A stretch of DNA of 64,000 nt from Microbacterium sp. AB (GCF_032878875.1 NZ_CP118157.1:682001-746000); one strand, 5' to 3'; positions 43,372 to 52,039 are shown, counted from the stretch's first letter. Made by a program: numbers and translations. Notes: generated by a model not told the origin, from the letters alone.

Positions 43372-44400
43372 TCACCCGTCCGAGACCTGGAGGACGAGCT
43401 TTCCCCGGGCGTGATGCTCCTCCAATGCGCCGTGCGCGGCGGCGGCGTTGTCGAGCGGGAAGACCCTGTCGACGTACACGGCGAGCTCGCCCGACTCCAG
43501 GAGCCGGGCGATCGTGGCGAGGGTCACGCCGTCGGGCGTGGCACGGAACGACGTCGCGCTCACACCGGCCTCGGCCGCCTCCTCCGAGTACCGTGTCCAT
43601 CCCCCCGTCGGCACGGTGACGAGCAGGCCGCCGGGGCGCAGCACCGCGAGCGAGCGGGAGCCCGTGCGGTCGTGGGCGTTGCCGACGAGGTCGACGACGA
43701 CGTCGACGGGCTGCACGACCTCCTCGAAGGGCGTGGTGGTGTGGTCGATGACGACGTCCGCGCCCAGCTCGCGCATCCACGACAGGTTGCGGGTGGAGCA
43801 CGTCGTCGTGACGTGCGCGCCGAAGTGCGCCGCGAGCTGCACGGCGAAGTGCCCGACCCCTCCGGCTCCGGCATGGATGAGGATCCGCTGGCCGGCGTGG
43901 GTGCGCGCCGTGTCGACGACGAGCTGCCAGGCGGTCAGCGCCGCGAGCGGCACCGCCGCCGCCTCGACGTGGGAGAGCCGCGGGGGCTTCACGGCGATCG
44001 CGTGGGACGACGCGACGACGTAGTCCGCGTACGAGCCCCCCACGCGGGGGAACGCGGTCATCCCGAAGACGGGAGTGCCCGGCGGGGTCGGATGCGCCTC
44101 GTACGGCGCGCTCACCACGACGCCCGAGAAGTCGACGCCGAGCGGGGACGGATACGAGCCGATCTGCGCGGAGACGCCCTCGCCGTCGCGCGTCTGGGCG
44201 TCGACGGGATTGACCCCGGCGGCCACGACGCGCACGAGCACCTCGTCCATCACCGGCACCGGCACGGCCACGTCGGCGGTGCGCAGGGAGCCCGCCGGGC
44301 CGGGTCCGTCGACCACGACCGCGCGCATGCGCCGCGGCGCCGGGTCCACGTCTTCGGGCAGAGGAGCGCTGGCGGTGGAGCGCTGGGCGCGGAAGCGCAT
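43372..44400 (-). CDS. Zinc-independent MDR alcohol dehydrogenase / NADPH:quinone reductase-like
   Basis: A 342-residue medium-chain dehydrogenase/reductase. The N-terminal GroES-like domain has 'AAGVNPVDAQTRDG' and the Rossmann part has 'LIHAGAGGVGHFAVQLA' (NADPH binding), ending with 'HGALEEHHARGKLVLQV'. The catalytic-zinc Cys is missing, as in quinone oxidoreductases (QOR type). The start at ATG 44400 has AAAGGGGG six bases upstream; 'MRAVVVDGPG' (ATG 44328) is an alternative that matches the usual family N-terminus. It converges on rplA, with a terminator between. Confidence 0.88.
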   Translation of the reverse strand: MRFRAQRSTASAPLPEDVDPAPRRMRAVVVDGPGPAGSLRTADVAVPVPVMDEVLVRVVAAGVNPVDAQTRDGEGVSAQIGSYPSPLGVDFSGVVVSAPYEAHPTPPGTPVFGMTAFPRVGGSYADYVVASSHAIAVKPPRLSHVEAAAVPLAALTAWQLVVDTARTHAGQRILIHAGAGGVGHFAVQLAAHFGAHVTTTCSTRNLSWMRELGADVVIDHTTTPFEEVVQPVDVVVDLVGNAHDRTGSRSLAVLRPGGLLVTVPTGGWTRYSEEAAEAGVSATSFRATPDGVTLATIARLLESGELAVYVDRVFPLDNAAAAHGALEEHHARGKLVLQVSDG

Positions 44401-44631
44401 CGGCGGCCCCCTTTCGATTCGTCCGCGGGGACGCGGCATCGCGACCCCCGTGCAGGGAAGTCAACAGGCGCTTTGTCTCCGACGCGTTACGAGGGTGAGA
44501 CCGGCGCGAGAAGTCGTTGCACGATCGTCACCGACGCGGGGCATGTTGCGCTTGCACTGCCCGGGCACGACGTGCAGGATGGCGAAATATCAGAATTCGG
44601 CACCCGCCGTTCGCAGAGAATGAGGATCGAC

Positions 44632-45240
44632 ATGGCATCGGACACAGGACGACGGAAGGCGCTCGCGATCCTCGCTGGAGGACTCGTCCTCGGGGTGGGC
44701 GCGGCCGTGACGCTCGCCGCGTGGAACGACTCCGAATTCGCCACCGGCACGTTCGCCGCGGGGGCGTTCAACCTGGAGGGGTCGACGACGAGTGCGACGG
44801 CCGGCTACGCGGACCACGAGGCCGCGCCGGGCGCCCCTCTCTCCTTCACCCTTCCGCTCGCGGAGAACCTCTCGCCCGAGGACGTCGTGTACGCGCCCTT
44901 CTGGGTCCGGCTCGACGAGACGACGACGACGCCCGCGACGCTCGTCGCCTCGACGGCGGAGGCGACCGACGCCGTGGGCGCGAACTCCGCCCAGCTCGCC
45001 TACGAGGTCTACGCGATCGACGCCGCCGCCACGTGCGACGCGACCGCCGCCACGGGCGCTCTCGTGGCCTCCGGCACGACGCTCGACGTGATCACGGTGG
45101 GCGCGGGGACCGACCTCGCCGCGGGCGACGGCGTCGCGGGGACGCCCGTTCAGCTGTGCTTCGAGGTGACCGCCGGCGCGGGGCTCGAAGAGGGCGGTGA
45201 GACGACGGCGACCTGGTCGTTCGTCGCGACGTCGGAGTAG
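44632..45240 (+). CDS. Alternate-type signal peptide protein (SipW/TasA-like substrate)
   Basis: A 202-residue exported protein whose N-terminus 'RRKALAILAGGLVLGVGAAVTLAAWNDSEFATGTF' is the actinobacterial alternate (SipW-dependent) signal: a long hydrophobic stretch followed by 'AAWNDSE', then 'FAAGTFNLEGS'-like sequence. The mature part is Ala/Thr-rich with two late Cys, probably beta-rich like TasA/camelysin fibre subunits. Start at ATG 44632 after GAGG; an ATG at 44620 is possible. First gene of a five-gene cluster with its own SipW-type peptidase. Confidence 0.8.
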   Translation: MASDTGRRKALAILAGGLVLGVGAAVTLAAWNDSEFATGTFAAGAFNLEGSTTSATAGYADHEAAPGAPLSFTLPLAENLSPEDVVYAPFWVRLDETTTTPATLVASTAEATDAVGANSAQLAYEVYAIDAAATCDATAATGALVASGTTLDVITVGAGTDLAAGDGVAGTPVQLCFEVTAGAGLEEGGETTATWSFVATSE

Positions 45241-45243
45241 CAC

Positions 45244-45867
45244 GTGGCGCGCAAAGCGGCGCGGCGCGCGACACGACGCGCGCTGCGGTGGCGACGCGTG
45301 CGAGCGCTGCTGGCGGGCGGAGCGGTGCTGGGCGTCGGCGCCTCCGCGACGCTCGCCGCGTGGAACGACGTCGAGCACGGCTCGGCCACGTTCACCGCTG
45401 GGACGTTCGGCATCGTCGGCTCGACCGATGGGGAGGGCTTCGCGGAACACGCGACGGCGGACGCGCCGGCGATGCTGAACTTCCAGGTGGCGCCGACGGC
45501 CATGACGCCGGGGGCCACGACCTACGCGCTGTTCAGCGTGCGCACGACCGCGTCGTCGGTCGCGGGCACCGTCGAGCTGGCAGCCGACGCGGCCAACGGA
45601 GCCGGGCTCGGGCAGTACCTGACATACGGGGTGCGGACGGTCTCCTCGACGACGTGCGACGCGGCGGCCTTCGCGGGGTCGTCGTCGGACGTCGTGGCGT
45701 CGGGGAGCGTCCTCACGACCGGTGGCGCAGGAGCCCGGAGCCTGGACGCGGGCGGCGGGAGCACCGTGCACTACTGCTTCGCCGTGACGCTGCGCGCCGA
45801 CGCGCCCAACGCCGCGCAGGGAGCGGCGGTCTCGCCCGCGTGGCAGTTCACGGCGACCGCGTCGTGA
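45244..45867 (+). CDS. Alternate-type signal peptide protein, second copy
   Basis: A 207-residue paralogue of the preceding gene with the same start ('LAGGAVLGVGASATLAAWNDVEHGSATFTAGTFGIVGS') and a similar mature half with two Cys ('TTCDAAAF', 'VHYCFAV'). The highly basic N-terminus (MARKAARRATRRALRWRR) is typical. GTG start at 45244, 4 bases after the previous stop, so they are translated in tandem. Likely co-assembles with, or replaces, the first subunit in a surface structure; this is inference. Confidence 0.8.
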   Translation: MARKAARRATRRALRWRRVRALLAGGAVLGVGASATLAAWNDVEHGSATFTAGTFGIVGSTDGEGFAEHATADAPAMLNFQVAPTAMTPGATTYALFSVRTTASSVAGTVELAADAANGAGLGQYLTYGVRTVSSTTCDAAAFAGSSSDVVASGSVLTTGGAGARSLDAGGGSTVHYCFAVTLRADAPNAAQGAAVSPAWQFTATAS

Positions 45868-45877
45868 GGTCCCGACG

Positions 45878-46474
45878 ATGACGCAGACGACCGCTCCGGA
45901 GGCGCCCCGGACCCGCCGGGACGCACGGGTGCCCGGCACGAGGACCGGACGCGGCCCAGCCGGGGTCGTCGGCGACGCCCTCCTGACGCTCGCGGCGATC
46001 GCGGGCGCGGCCTGCATCGTGCTCGTGCTGCTCGCGCATCTCCTGGACGTCTCCCTCATCCTGTTCCGGACCGGATCGATGGAGCCGACCATCCCGACCG
46101 GCTCCGTCGCCGTCGTGCAGCGTGTCGCCGCGGACGAGCTCTCCGTCGGCGACGTGGTGACGGTGGACCGCGAGGGGCTCCTGCCGATCACGCACCGGAT
46201 CACCTCCGTCGAGGGCTCGGAGAGCGCGGACGAGCGCGTCATCACCATGCGCGGCGACGCGAACGAGCAGGACGACCCCCATCCGTACGCCGTGTCGTCC
46301 GCGCGCATCGTGCTCTTCTCCGTCCCGGCCCTCGCTCCCGTGATCGCGTCGCTGGGCGATCCGCTCGTCCTCGGCGGGCTGACGGTGGGCGCGACGGTCC
46401 TCGTGATGTGGGCGTTCTGGCCGCGCGGGTCCGTGAGAGGCGCCCGGCGAGGCCGGACAGGGCGGCGAGGATGA
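45878..46474 (+). CDS. SipW-type (ER-type) signal peptidase I
   Basis: A 198-residue membrane peptidase. The serine motif 'RTGSMEPTIPTGSVAVV' (about 64-80) and 'GDVVTV' precede 'ITHRITSVEG' (about 106-115), where the catalytic Lys of standard signal peptidases is replaced by His, the mark of the SipW/SEC11 subgroup. A membrane segment precedes the serine motif (about 33-58) and one or two follow (about 148-185). It presumably cleaves the alternate-type signal peptides of the flanking genes, and is placed between them with ATGA overlap to the next. Confidence 0.88.
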   Translation: MTQTTAPEAPRTRRDARVPGTRTGRGPAGVVGDALLTLAAIAGAACIVLVLLAHLLDVSLILFRTGSMEPTIPTGSVAVVQRVAADELSVGDVVTVDREGLLPITHRITSVEGSESADERVITMRGDANEQDDPHPYAVSSARIVLFSVPALAPVIASLGDPLVLGGLTVGATVLVMWAFWPRGSVRGARRGRTGRRG

Positions 46475-47124
46475 GACGGGGGAGGGGCCTCGCGTCGGGC
46501 GTCGTCCTCGCCGCCGCCGCTGCTGCGCTGGGGGCGGCTCCGGCGGCCGCGGACGAGGGCTCCACGACCGAGACGGTGGAGAGCGAGCACATCCGGATCG
46601 TGTCGACCGCCGACTGGGACGCGATGGGCGGACTCGCGTCGGGCGGATGGGAGGTGTGGGACCTCGTCATCTCCGCCGACGCGCCCGAGCCGGGGTACCT
46701 CGACATCGGCGTCAGCGGCTCGGGGGAGCTGCCCCTCGTCGTCGACGTGTCGAGCTGCGAGGTCGCCTGGAGCGGCGACGACTGCGCGCGCGGTCGGCGC
46801 GACCTGCACGCCGGGTGGTCGGTGCCGCTCGACGGAGGGACGACGTGGATCGACCGCACGGCGCACGACCACACCACGTATCTGCGCCTGCGCGTGACGG
46901 TCGATGAGTCGGCGGCCTCCTCGGCGCAGGCGGAGGTGCGGGTGCACGTCCGCGGCGAGGGCGACGAGGAGGTCAGCGTCCCCGGCGAGGAGGAGCAGGA
47001 CGTCCTCATCGGCACCGGCGCGTCGTTCGACCCCTGGCCGTTCGCGGCGGCGTTGATCGCCGGGGCGGGCGTGGCGGGCATCGCGCGGCTGCTGCGCCGC
47101 GGGCGCGAGAGGACGAGCGGATGA
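46471..47124 (+). CDS. Exported, C-terminally membrane-anchored protein of the SipW cluster
   Basis: A 217-residue protein not recognised by family. It has an N-terminal signal peptide ('GLASGVVLAAAAAALGAAPAAA', cleavage near 'AAA-DEGS'), an extracellular domain with two Cys (near 90 and 100), and one C-terminal membrane segment ('PFAAALIAGAGVAGIARLL') followed by Arg-rich cytoplasmic residues, an anchor layout. Overlaps the signal peptidase stop (ATGA). Likely an assembly or anchoring partner for the two SipW substrates. Confidence 0.65.
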   Translation: MRRGRGLASGVVLAAAAAALGAAPAAADEGSTTETVESEHIRIVSTADWDAMGGLASGGWEVWDLVISADAPEPGYLDIGVSGSGELPLVVDVSSCEVAWSGDDCARGRRDLHAGWSVPLDGGTTWIDRTAHDHTTYLRLRVTVDESAASSAQAEVRVHVRGEGDEEVSVPGEEEQDVLIGTGASFDPWPFAAALIAGAGVAGIARLLRRGRERTSG

Positions 47125-47657
47125 CCGCCCGGCGCCGGCGCCTGCTTCGCGTCTCCGCGGCGTCGGCGGTGCTCCTCGCCGCTGCCGGGCTGTCGACGGC
47201 GGCGGAGCACGGGGACGCGGCCTTCACCGATGCCGAGCACGCGCGGGTCGAGCTGGCCGCAGCGCGGCTGCAGCCTCCGCAGGTCCAGGCGATCAGCACG
47301 TGCGCCAACCCGATCTCGGCCCTCCTCGGCGTCCCTGTCCTCGTGTTCACGTGGCGCTGGCCGGCCAGCGGTGCGCCCTATGACGCCGTCGACGCATCCG
47401 ACGTGGCGTGGCAGGTGAACGGCTCCGCGGCCACCGGGGTCGTCACGACCGGGCCCAATGCCGCGGGACTGTACACCTCGACGTTCGACCGCGGCCTGCT
47501 CGCCGACGTGCTCGGCGTGGTCGTCAGCAACTACACGGTCTCGCTGAGCACATCCGTCGACTACGGCGGCGCGACCTGGGTCTCTCCGGGGACGACCACG
47601 GTCTCGTCGTCGAGCCTTCTCGTCCTCCAGTCGTGCTCGTACGCGAACGGGTCGTGA
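47121..47657 (+). CDS. Exported protein of the SipW cluster, unknown function
   Basis: A 178-residue protein with an N-terminal signal ('VSAASAVLLAAAGLSTAAEHGDAAFTDAEH') that retains traces of the alternate-type pattern (basic start, hydrophobic core, then 'GDAAFTD'). The mature part holds two Cys (near 61 and 172) and a beta-rich fibronectin-like look. It overlaps the previous gene (ATGA at 47121) and ends the cluster. No family recognised. Confidence 0.6.
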   Translation: MTARRRRLLRVSAASAVLLAAAGLSTAAEHGDAAFTDAEHARVELAAARLQPPQVQAISTCANPISALLGVPVLVFTWRWPASGAPYDAVDASDVAWQVNGSAATGVVTTGPNAAGLYTSTFDRGLLADVLGVVVSNYTVSLSTSVDYGGATWVSPGTTTVSSSSLLVLQSCSYANGS

Positions 47658-47664
47658 GGCGGGG

Positions 47665-48180
47665 TCAGCGCCTCTCGGGCGCCGTCCCGTTCGTGAGCGC
47701 GTGGAGCAGATCGGCGAGGTCGAGGACGCGGTCCAGGTCCCAGTCGACCAGCGTGTCGTAGAGCAGGCTGTCGTTCCCGGAGCGGGCCTCGTCGAGGCGC
47801 GCGACTCCGTGCGGCGTCGCCTCGAGGAGGCTCGCCCGCCGGTCGCCGGGGTCGGGGGTGCGCGTGACGAGGCCGAGGTCCTCCAGCTCCTTCACCGTGC
47901 GGCTCATCTGGCCCTTGTCGAGCATCATCCGCTCCGCGATGTCGGAGGCCTTGACGGGGCCGTTCCGGACGATCGAGGTGAAGATCTTGTAGGCGCCCGG
48001 GTTCATGCCGGGCGAGACGCGATCCGCGTTCCGGTGGATCATCCGCCGCACGCGCATCATGAGCTCGCCGAACTCCGACTCCACCGCCTTGATGGCCTCG
48101 GCCCGCTCCGGCGGGACGGAGCCCGGGCGCCGCGCCTTCCCGGAAGGCGCGGCGCCCGGGGGACTCGTGTCGTTCGTCAC
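47665..48180 (-). CDS. MarR family transcriptional regulator
   Basis: A 171-residue winged-helix regulator: 'PVKASDIAERMMLDKGQMSRTVKELEDLGLVTRTPDPGDRRAS' carries the DNA-recognition helix and the basic wing 'DPGDRRAS' (about 75-118). MarR proteins are released from DNA by phenolic or drug ligands. It lies 22 bases downstream of a drug exporter gene on the same strand, so it is very probably the exporter's repressor. A candidate operator lies upstream of the exporter near 49943-49966. It converges on the SipW cluster. Confidence 0.88.
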   Translation of the reverse strand: MTNDTSPPGAAPSGKARRPGSVPPERAEAIKAVESEFGELMMRVRRMIHRNADRVSPGMNPGAYKIFTSIVRNGPVKASDIAERMMLDKGQMSRTVKELEDLGLVTRTPDPGDRRASLLEATPHGVARLDEARSGNDSLLYDTLVDWDLDRVLDLADLLHALTNGTAPERR

Positions 48181-48202
48181 GGGACCATTCTCCCGGATCG
48201 CG

Positions 48203-49879
48203 TCAGCGTGAAGGCCCCGACGACGTCGGCCCGTCGTCGGCGACGTGCACCGGGACGGAGCCCGTCTCGGCCGTGGCGACGGCCAGCTCGCCCTCGAGAT
48301 GCTGTGCGCGCATCCGCTCGACGTTGTTCTGGCTCGTGAGGGGCTTGTTCGGCAGGAACACGATCGCGACGAGGCTGAGCACCGCCAGCGGCACGCCGAT
48401 GAGGAAGGCGTGCGAGATCGCCTGCGCCGAGACGTCCTCGATGATGACGGCGATGGCCGCAGGCATGTCGCGCGTGACCGGGAGCGCGCCCGACTGCAGC
48501 TCCGCGAGGATCCTCTGCCCCTCGTCGCCGAGCGTGGCGACGGCCGCCATGACGTCCTGGGCGCGATCCGCGAGCTGCTGAGACATGCTCGAGGCGAGCA
48601 CCGAGCCCATGACCGCGACGCCGGTGGTTCCGCCGACCGTCCGGAAGAAGTTCACGCCCGAGCTCGCGACGCCGATCTCCTGCGGCCTCGTGGTGTTCTG
48701 CACGACGAGGACGAGGTTCTGCATCGTCATGCCGGTGCCGGCGCCGAGCAGCAGCATGTACGTGCCGACGAGCCACAGCGAGGTGTCGAAGCGCAGCGTC
48801 GACAGCATCGTGGTGCCGGCGACCATGAGGACGGCGCCGACGACCAGATAGCTCTTCCACCGGCCGAATCGCGTGATGAGCTGCCCCGCCGCGGTCGACG
48901 CGACGAACATGCCCACCGCCATGGGGATCGTGAGGAGACCGGCCTGCGTGGGGCCGTACCCGCGCGAGATCTGCATGTACTGGCCGAGGTAGACCGCCGT
49001 GCCGAACATCGCGACGCCGATCGAGATGGACGCGAGGACCGACAGGGTGAACGTGCGGTTCGCGAAGAGCGTGAGCGGGATGAGCGGCTCGGACGCCCGC
49101 AGCTCGACGAGGACGAACGCCACGGCCGAGATGATCGCGCCGCCCACCATGGAGAGCGTCTCCCAGCTGATCCAGCCGTAGTCGGACACGTTGGAGATCC
49201 AGACGAGCAGCAGGCCGGCGGCGACGCTGAGCAGGACGATGCCGGCGTAGTCGATGCGCACCTTCGCCGCGCGCACGTGATCGATCCTGAGGGTGCGCAG
49301 CAGGACGACGAAGGCGATGATGCCGAGGGGCACGCCGACGTAGAAGTTCCAGCGCCATCCGATCGTGTCGGTCATGATGCCGCCGAGCAGCGGGCCGCCG
49401 ACGGTGGCGACAGCCATGACGCCCGAGAACAGGCCCATGTACTTGCCGCGCTCGCGCGGGCTGATGATGTCGGCCATGAGCACCTGGCTGAGCGCCGCGA
49501 GACCGCCGCCGCCGAGTCCCTGGAACGCGCGGAACGTGATGAGCATCTCGGCGCTCGTCGACATGCCGGCCCCGGCGCTCGCGAGCACGAAGACGGCGAG
49601 GGCGATGAGCATGAGCGTCTTGCGGTTGACGAGGTCGGCGAGCTTGCCCCAGATCGGGGTCGAGATGGCCGTGGTCAGCAGCGTGATGGTGACGACCCAC
49701 GTGTAGGACGTCTGGGTGCCGCCGAGCTCGGGGACGATGATCGGCAGCGACGTTCCGACGACGGTCGTCGACACCATGGAGCAGAACATCGCCAGGAGGA
49801 GGCCGGAGAGGGCCTCGAGCACCTGGCGTCGGGACATCCGTGCGGCTGTCGCCTGGGTGTCGGTGGATTGCGCGCTCAT
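48203..49879 (-). CDS. MFS drug:H+ antiporter, DHA2 family (EmrB/QacA type)
   Basis: A 558-residue, 14-segment exporter. 'GKLADLVNRKTLMLIALAVF' is motif A after the second segment; 'ADIISPRERGKYMGLFSG' and 'GPLLGGIMTDTIGWRWNF' are motif C-type features. Such pumps expel hydrophobic drugs or cations. It is preceded by a region with inverted repeats and followed 22 bases later by a MarR gene on the same strand. Start ATG 49879 with AAAGGTG upstream; the frame extends to 49912 but without a better site. Confidence 0.9.
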   Translation of the reverse strand: MSAQSTDTQATAARMSRRQVLEALSGLLLAMFCSMVSTTVVGTSLPIIVPELGGTQTSYTWVVTITLLTTAISTPIWGKLADLVNRKTLMLIALAVFVLASAGAGMSTSAEMLITFRAFQGLGGGGLAALSQVLMADIISPRERGKYMGLFSGVMAVATVGGPLLGGIMTDTIGWRWNFYVGVPLGIIAFVVLLRTLRIDHVRAAKVRIDYAGIVLLSVAAGLLLVWISNVSDYGWISWETLSMVGGAIISAVAFVLVELRASEPLIPLTLFANRTFTLSVLASISIGVAMFGTAVYLGQYMQISRGYGPTQAGLLTIPMAVGMFVASTAAGQLITRFGRWKSYLVVGAVLMVAGTTMLSTLRFDTSLWLVGTYMLLLGAGTGMTMQNLVLVVQNTTRPQEIGVASSGVNFFRTVGGTTGVAVMGSVLASSMSQQLADRAQDVMAAVATLGDEGQRILAELQSGALPVTRDMPAAIAVIIEDVSAQAISHAFLIGVPLAVLSLVAIVFLPNKPLTSQNNVERMRAQHLEGELAVATAETGSVPVHVADDGPTSSGPSR

Positions 49880-49942
49880 TCGCACCTTTCGGGAATCGGT
49901 TCTCGGGCGCACGGCGACGACGGCGTGCGGAAGTTGAGGAAA

Positions 49943-49966
49943 GTCAACGATATCTGAAACGTTGAC
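49943..49966 (-). promoter_or_regulatory. Candidate MarR operator upstream of the exporter
   Basis: GTCAACG (49943-49949) and CGTTGAC (49960-49966) form a 7-10-7 inverted repeat 64 bases upstream of the exporter start; a second partial repeat (GTTGA at 49933-49937 with TCAAC at 49944-49948) overlaps it. The location fits the MarR-family repressor encoded downstream. No clear -10 was assigned. Confidence 0.5.
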
Positions 49967-49986
49967 CTAGCGCAACCAATTCCCGG

Positions 49987-50667
49987 TCAGTCGCTCAGCG
50001 CGAGAGCGCGGTATGCGGAGCGCTGCAGGGCGCGCTCGCGCGGGGTGACGGCGGGCGTCTCCGCGTCGCGTCGTGGCGGCTCGTTGCCCGTCGTGCGCCG
50101 GTAGAGCTCGTCGATGAGCGCGGTCGCGAGCGTCACGAGGTGAGCGATCTCGGCGTCGTCGCGCTCGATCCACACGCACTTCGGCTCGTCGTGCAGCGGC
50201 TGGAAGTCGCGGTGCTCCTCCCAGGCGAAGAGGGTGCGCTCGGCGCCGAGCACGTGCTGCTGCCACCAGACCTGGCGCAGGTACGAGCGGGGGATGGAGC
50301 GCCAGGTCTTGTTCGTCGTCTTGATCTCGGCGAGCAGGATCCGTCCGTCCGCGTCGACCGATATCCCGTCGGGGGTGGCGAGATGGCGTCTCTCGACGGC
50401 GGCGTGGAAGAGCGCGCTCGACGGCCGGATGCCGTGGGTCGCCGCGACCCACGTGGCGATCTCCGGCTCGCGGCGCCGGCCGTGGTCGGTGTAGGCGTTG
50501 CCGCCGAACGACGACCCGCGCAGCTTCTGCTCGGCCGCGCGCGGGATGACCCGCTCGCTCGTGATCGTCGCGATGTCCGTCGCCGTGATGCCCTGCGACC
50601 TCGCCCTCAGCCACGCCACCCGGTCGCGGGAGTCCGCGACGATCCGGGCGGAGAGTTCGGGGGTCAC
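49987..50667 (-). CDS. YqaJ-like viral recombinase/nuclease family protein
   Basis: A 226-residue protein of the YqaJ/lambda-exonuclease-like PD-(D/E)xK nuclease family. The nuclease core shows 'GITATDIATI' (about 26-35), 'EPEIATWV' (about 67-74), the acidic site 'GISVDADGRILLAEIKTTNK' (about 101-120, with D and E-x-K) and 'QVWWQQHVLGA' (about 131-141). It stands alone without phage neighbours, as standalone copies often do in actinobacteria; a repair role is inference. GTG start at 50667. It is divergent from the rplJ leader. Confidence 0.75.
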   Translation of the reverse strand: MTPELSARIVADSRDRVAWLRARSQGITATDIATITSERVIPRAAEQKLRGSSFGGNAYTDHGRRREPEIATWVAATHGIRPSSALFHAAVERRHLATPDGISVDADGRILLAEIKTTNKTWRSIPRSYLRQVWWQQHVLGAERTLFAWEEHRDFQPLHDEPKCVWIERDDAEIAHLVTLATALIDELYRRTTGNEPPRRDAETPAVTPRERALQRSAYRALALSD

Positions 50668-50719
50668 CTGTCGACCCTACGCCCGCCATCCGCGGCCTCC
50701 CCGTCGGGACGCGCCCGAT

Positions 50720-50890
50720 TTGGGGGACTGGGGCCGGATGGGGTAGCCTGAGCGGAGCCGAAGACCGCCGGTCATCGTCGTGTGCGCAAGCGGATGACGA
50801 TCGAAGCTCTGCGAAGCAGGGGCCCGCGCAGGTGTCACGAACGATTCTCCGGAATTCCTGCTCCGTGCGCCTGCGCCGGAGCTTTTTTCT
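50720..50890 (+). promoter_or_regulatory. rplJL promoter and L10-type leader with attenuator hairpin
   Basis: Promoter: TTGGGG (50720-50725), 18-base spacer, TAGCCT (50744-50749), start near 50756. The about 205-base untranslated leader contains a hairpin (GTCATC/GATGAC around 50771-50798), a GC-rich region and a terminator-like stem CTCCGG (50847-50852)/CCGGAG (50876-50881) followed by six T residues (50883-50888). This matches the ribosomal protein L10 leader, through which L10-L12 represses its own mRNA, in position and terminator design. Exact secondary-structure agreement not tested. Confidence 0.7.
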
Positions 50891-50959
50891 TTGTCGGGGT
50901 CCAGCGGCGCGGCCGGCGCCCCACCTCCGTGGAGCGCCTCGTACAACCAAGGAGTGGCC

Positions 50960-51475
50960 ATGGCGCAGAAGGATGCATCGGTCGCCGAGCTCACGAAGCA
51001 GTTCGAGAGCTCGACCGCCGTCCTGCTCACCGAGTACCGCGGCCTGACCGTTGCCGAGCTCAAGGAGCTCCGCAACACCATCCGTCAGGACGCGCAATAC
51101 GCCGTGGTGAAGAACACGCTGACCAAGATCGCCGCGAACAACGCGGGGATCACGGAGCTGGACGACGAGCTCAAGGGCCCGTCGGCCGTCGCCTTCGTGC
51201 ACGGCGACCCCGTCGCCGTCGCCAAGGGTCTGCGCGCCTTCGCCAAGGCGCACCCTCTTCTCGTGGTGAAGGGCGGGTACTTCGACGGTGCCGCCCTCAG
51301 CCCTGAGGAGGTCGGCAAGCTCGCCGACCTCGAGAGCCGCGAAGTCCTCCTCGCCAAGGTGGCAGGACTCCTCAAGGCCTCGACGTCCAAGGCTGCCTCC
51401 CTCTTCCAGGCGCCGCTGTCGAAGACCGTCCGCACGGTCGAGGCGCTGCGCGAGAAGCAGGAGACCGCAGCCTGA
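50960..51475 (+). CDS. rplJ: 50S ribosomal protein L10
   Basis: L10 (171 residues) anchors the L7/L12 dimers on the ribosome. '[18 protein letters not shown]' (about 25-42) and '[13 protein letters not shown]' (about 52-64) are characteristic, and a C-terminal helix that binds L7/L12 follows. ATG 50960 behind AAGGAG (50949-50954). A long leader with an attenuator precedes it and rplL follows after 51 bases. The unit is separated from rplK-rplA by accessory genes. Confidence 0.97.
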   Translation: MAQKDASVAELTKQFESSTAVLLTEYRGLTVAELKELRNTIRQDAQYAVVKNTLTKIAANNAGITELDDELKGPSAVAFVHGDPVAVAKGLRAFAKAHPLLVVKGGYFDGAALSPEEVGKLADLESREVLLAKVAGLLKASTSKAASLFQAPLSKTVRTVEALREKQETAA

Positions 51476-51526
51476 TCGGGCCGCGGACAAGCAACCCCAC
51501 CAACCCCGAAAAGTAGGAGATACATC

Positions 51527-51916
51527 ATGGCGAAGCTCAGCACCGACGAGCTGCTCGACGCGTTCAAGGAGCTCACCCTCATCGAGCTCAGCGAGTTCGT
51601 GAAGGCCTTCGAGGAGACCTTCGACGTCACCGCCGCCGCCCCGGTCGCCGTTGCGGCAGCCGGCGCGCCCGCCGGTGGCGCCCCCGCCGAGGAGGCCGAG
51701 GAGAAGGACTCGTTCGACGTCGTCCTCGAGGCCGCCGGCGACAAGAAGATCCAGGTCATCAAGGTCGTCCGCGAGCTCACCTCGCTCGGCCTCGGCGAGG
51801 CCAAGGCCGTCGTCGACGGCGCTCCCAAGGCCGTCCTCGAGGGCGCGCCCAAGGACGCCGCCGAGAAGGCCAAGGAGGCCCTCGAGGGCGCCGGCGCCAC
51901 GGTGACGCTCAAGTAG
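51527..51916 (+). CDS. rplL: 50S ribosomal protein L7/L12
   Basis: L7/L12 (129 residues), the multicopy stalk protein that recruits translation factors. N-terminal dimer domain (1-35), Ala/Pro-rich hinge with '[16 protein letters not shown]' (about 43-58) and the C-terminal domain '[24 protein letters not shown]'. Follows rplJ in the same unit, with GTAGGAG upstream, and a clean terminator downstream. Confidence 0.98.
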   Translation: MAKLSTDELLDAFKELTLIELSEFVKAFEETFDVTAAAPVAVAAAGAPAGGAPAEEAEEKDSFDVVLEAAGDKKIQVIKVVRELTSLGLGEAKAVVDGAPKAVLEGAPKDAAEKAKEALEGAGATVTLK

Positions 51917-51936
51917 GACTTCCTCGCGAAGCTCTT

Positions 51937-51972
51937 CACGAAGACCCCGGGATCCGTCCCGGGGTCTTCGTG
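51937..51972 (+). terminator. Terminator after rplL
   Basis: Perfect 16-bp stem (51937-51952 with 51957-51972) and a TCCG tetraloop, 20 bases past the stop. No T-run follows. Confidence 0.8.
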
Positions 51973-52009
51973 CGTCCGCGGGCGTTACGGCTCCGTGACC
52001 ATCAAATGA

Positions 52010-52039
52010 TTGTGGAAGCGCTCCTACGGCTCATAGCTT
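52010..52039 (+). promoter_or_regulatory. Promoter and CebR/LacI-like operator of the sugar ABC operon
   Basis: TGGAAGCGCTCCTA (52013-52026) differs at two of 14 positions from TGGGAGCGCTCCCA, the box bound by CebR/BglR-type LacI-family repressors in streptomycetes. It overlaps a -35 like TTGTGG (52010-52015) and leads to a -10 like TAGCTT (52034-52039, spacer 18). No LacI gene is in the window, so the repressor acts from elsewhere. Confidence 0.65.
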
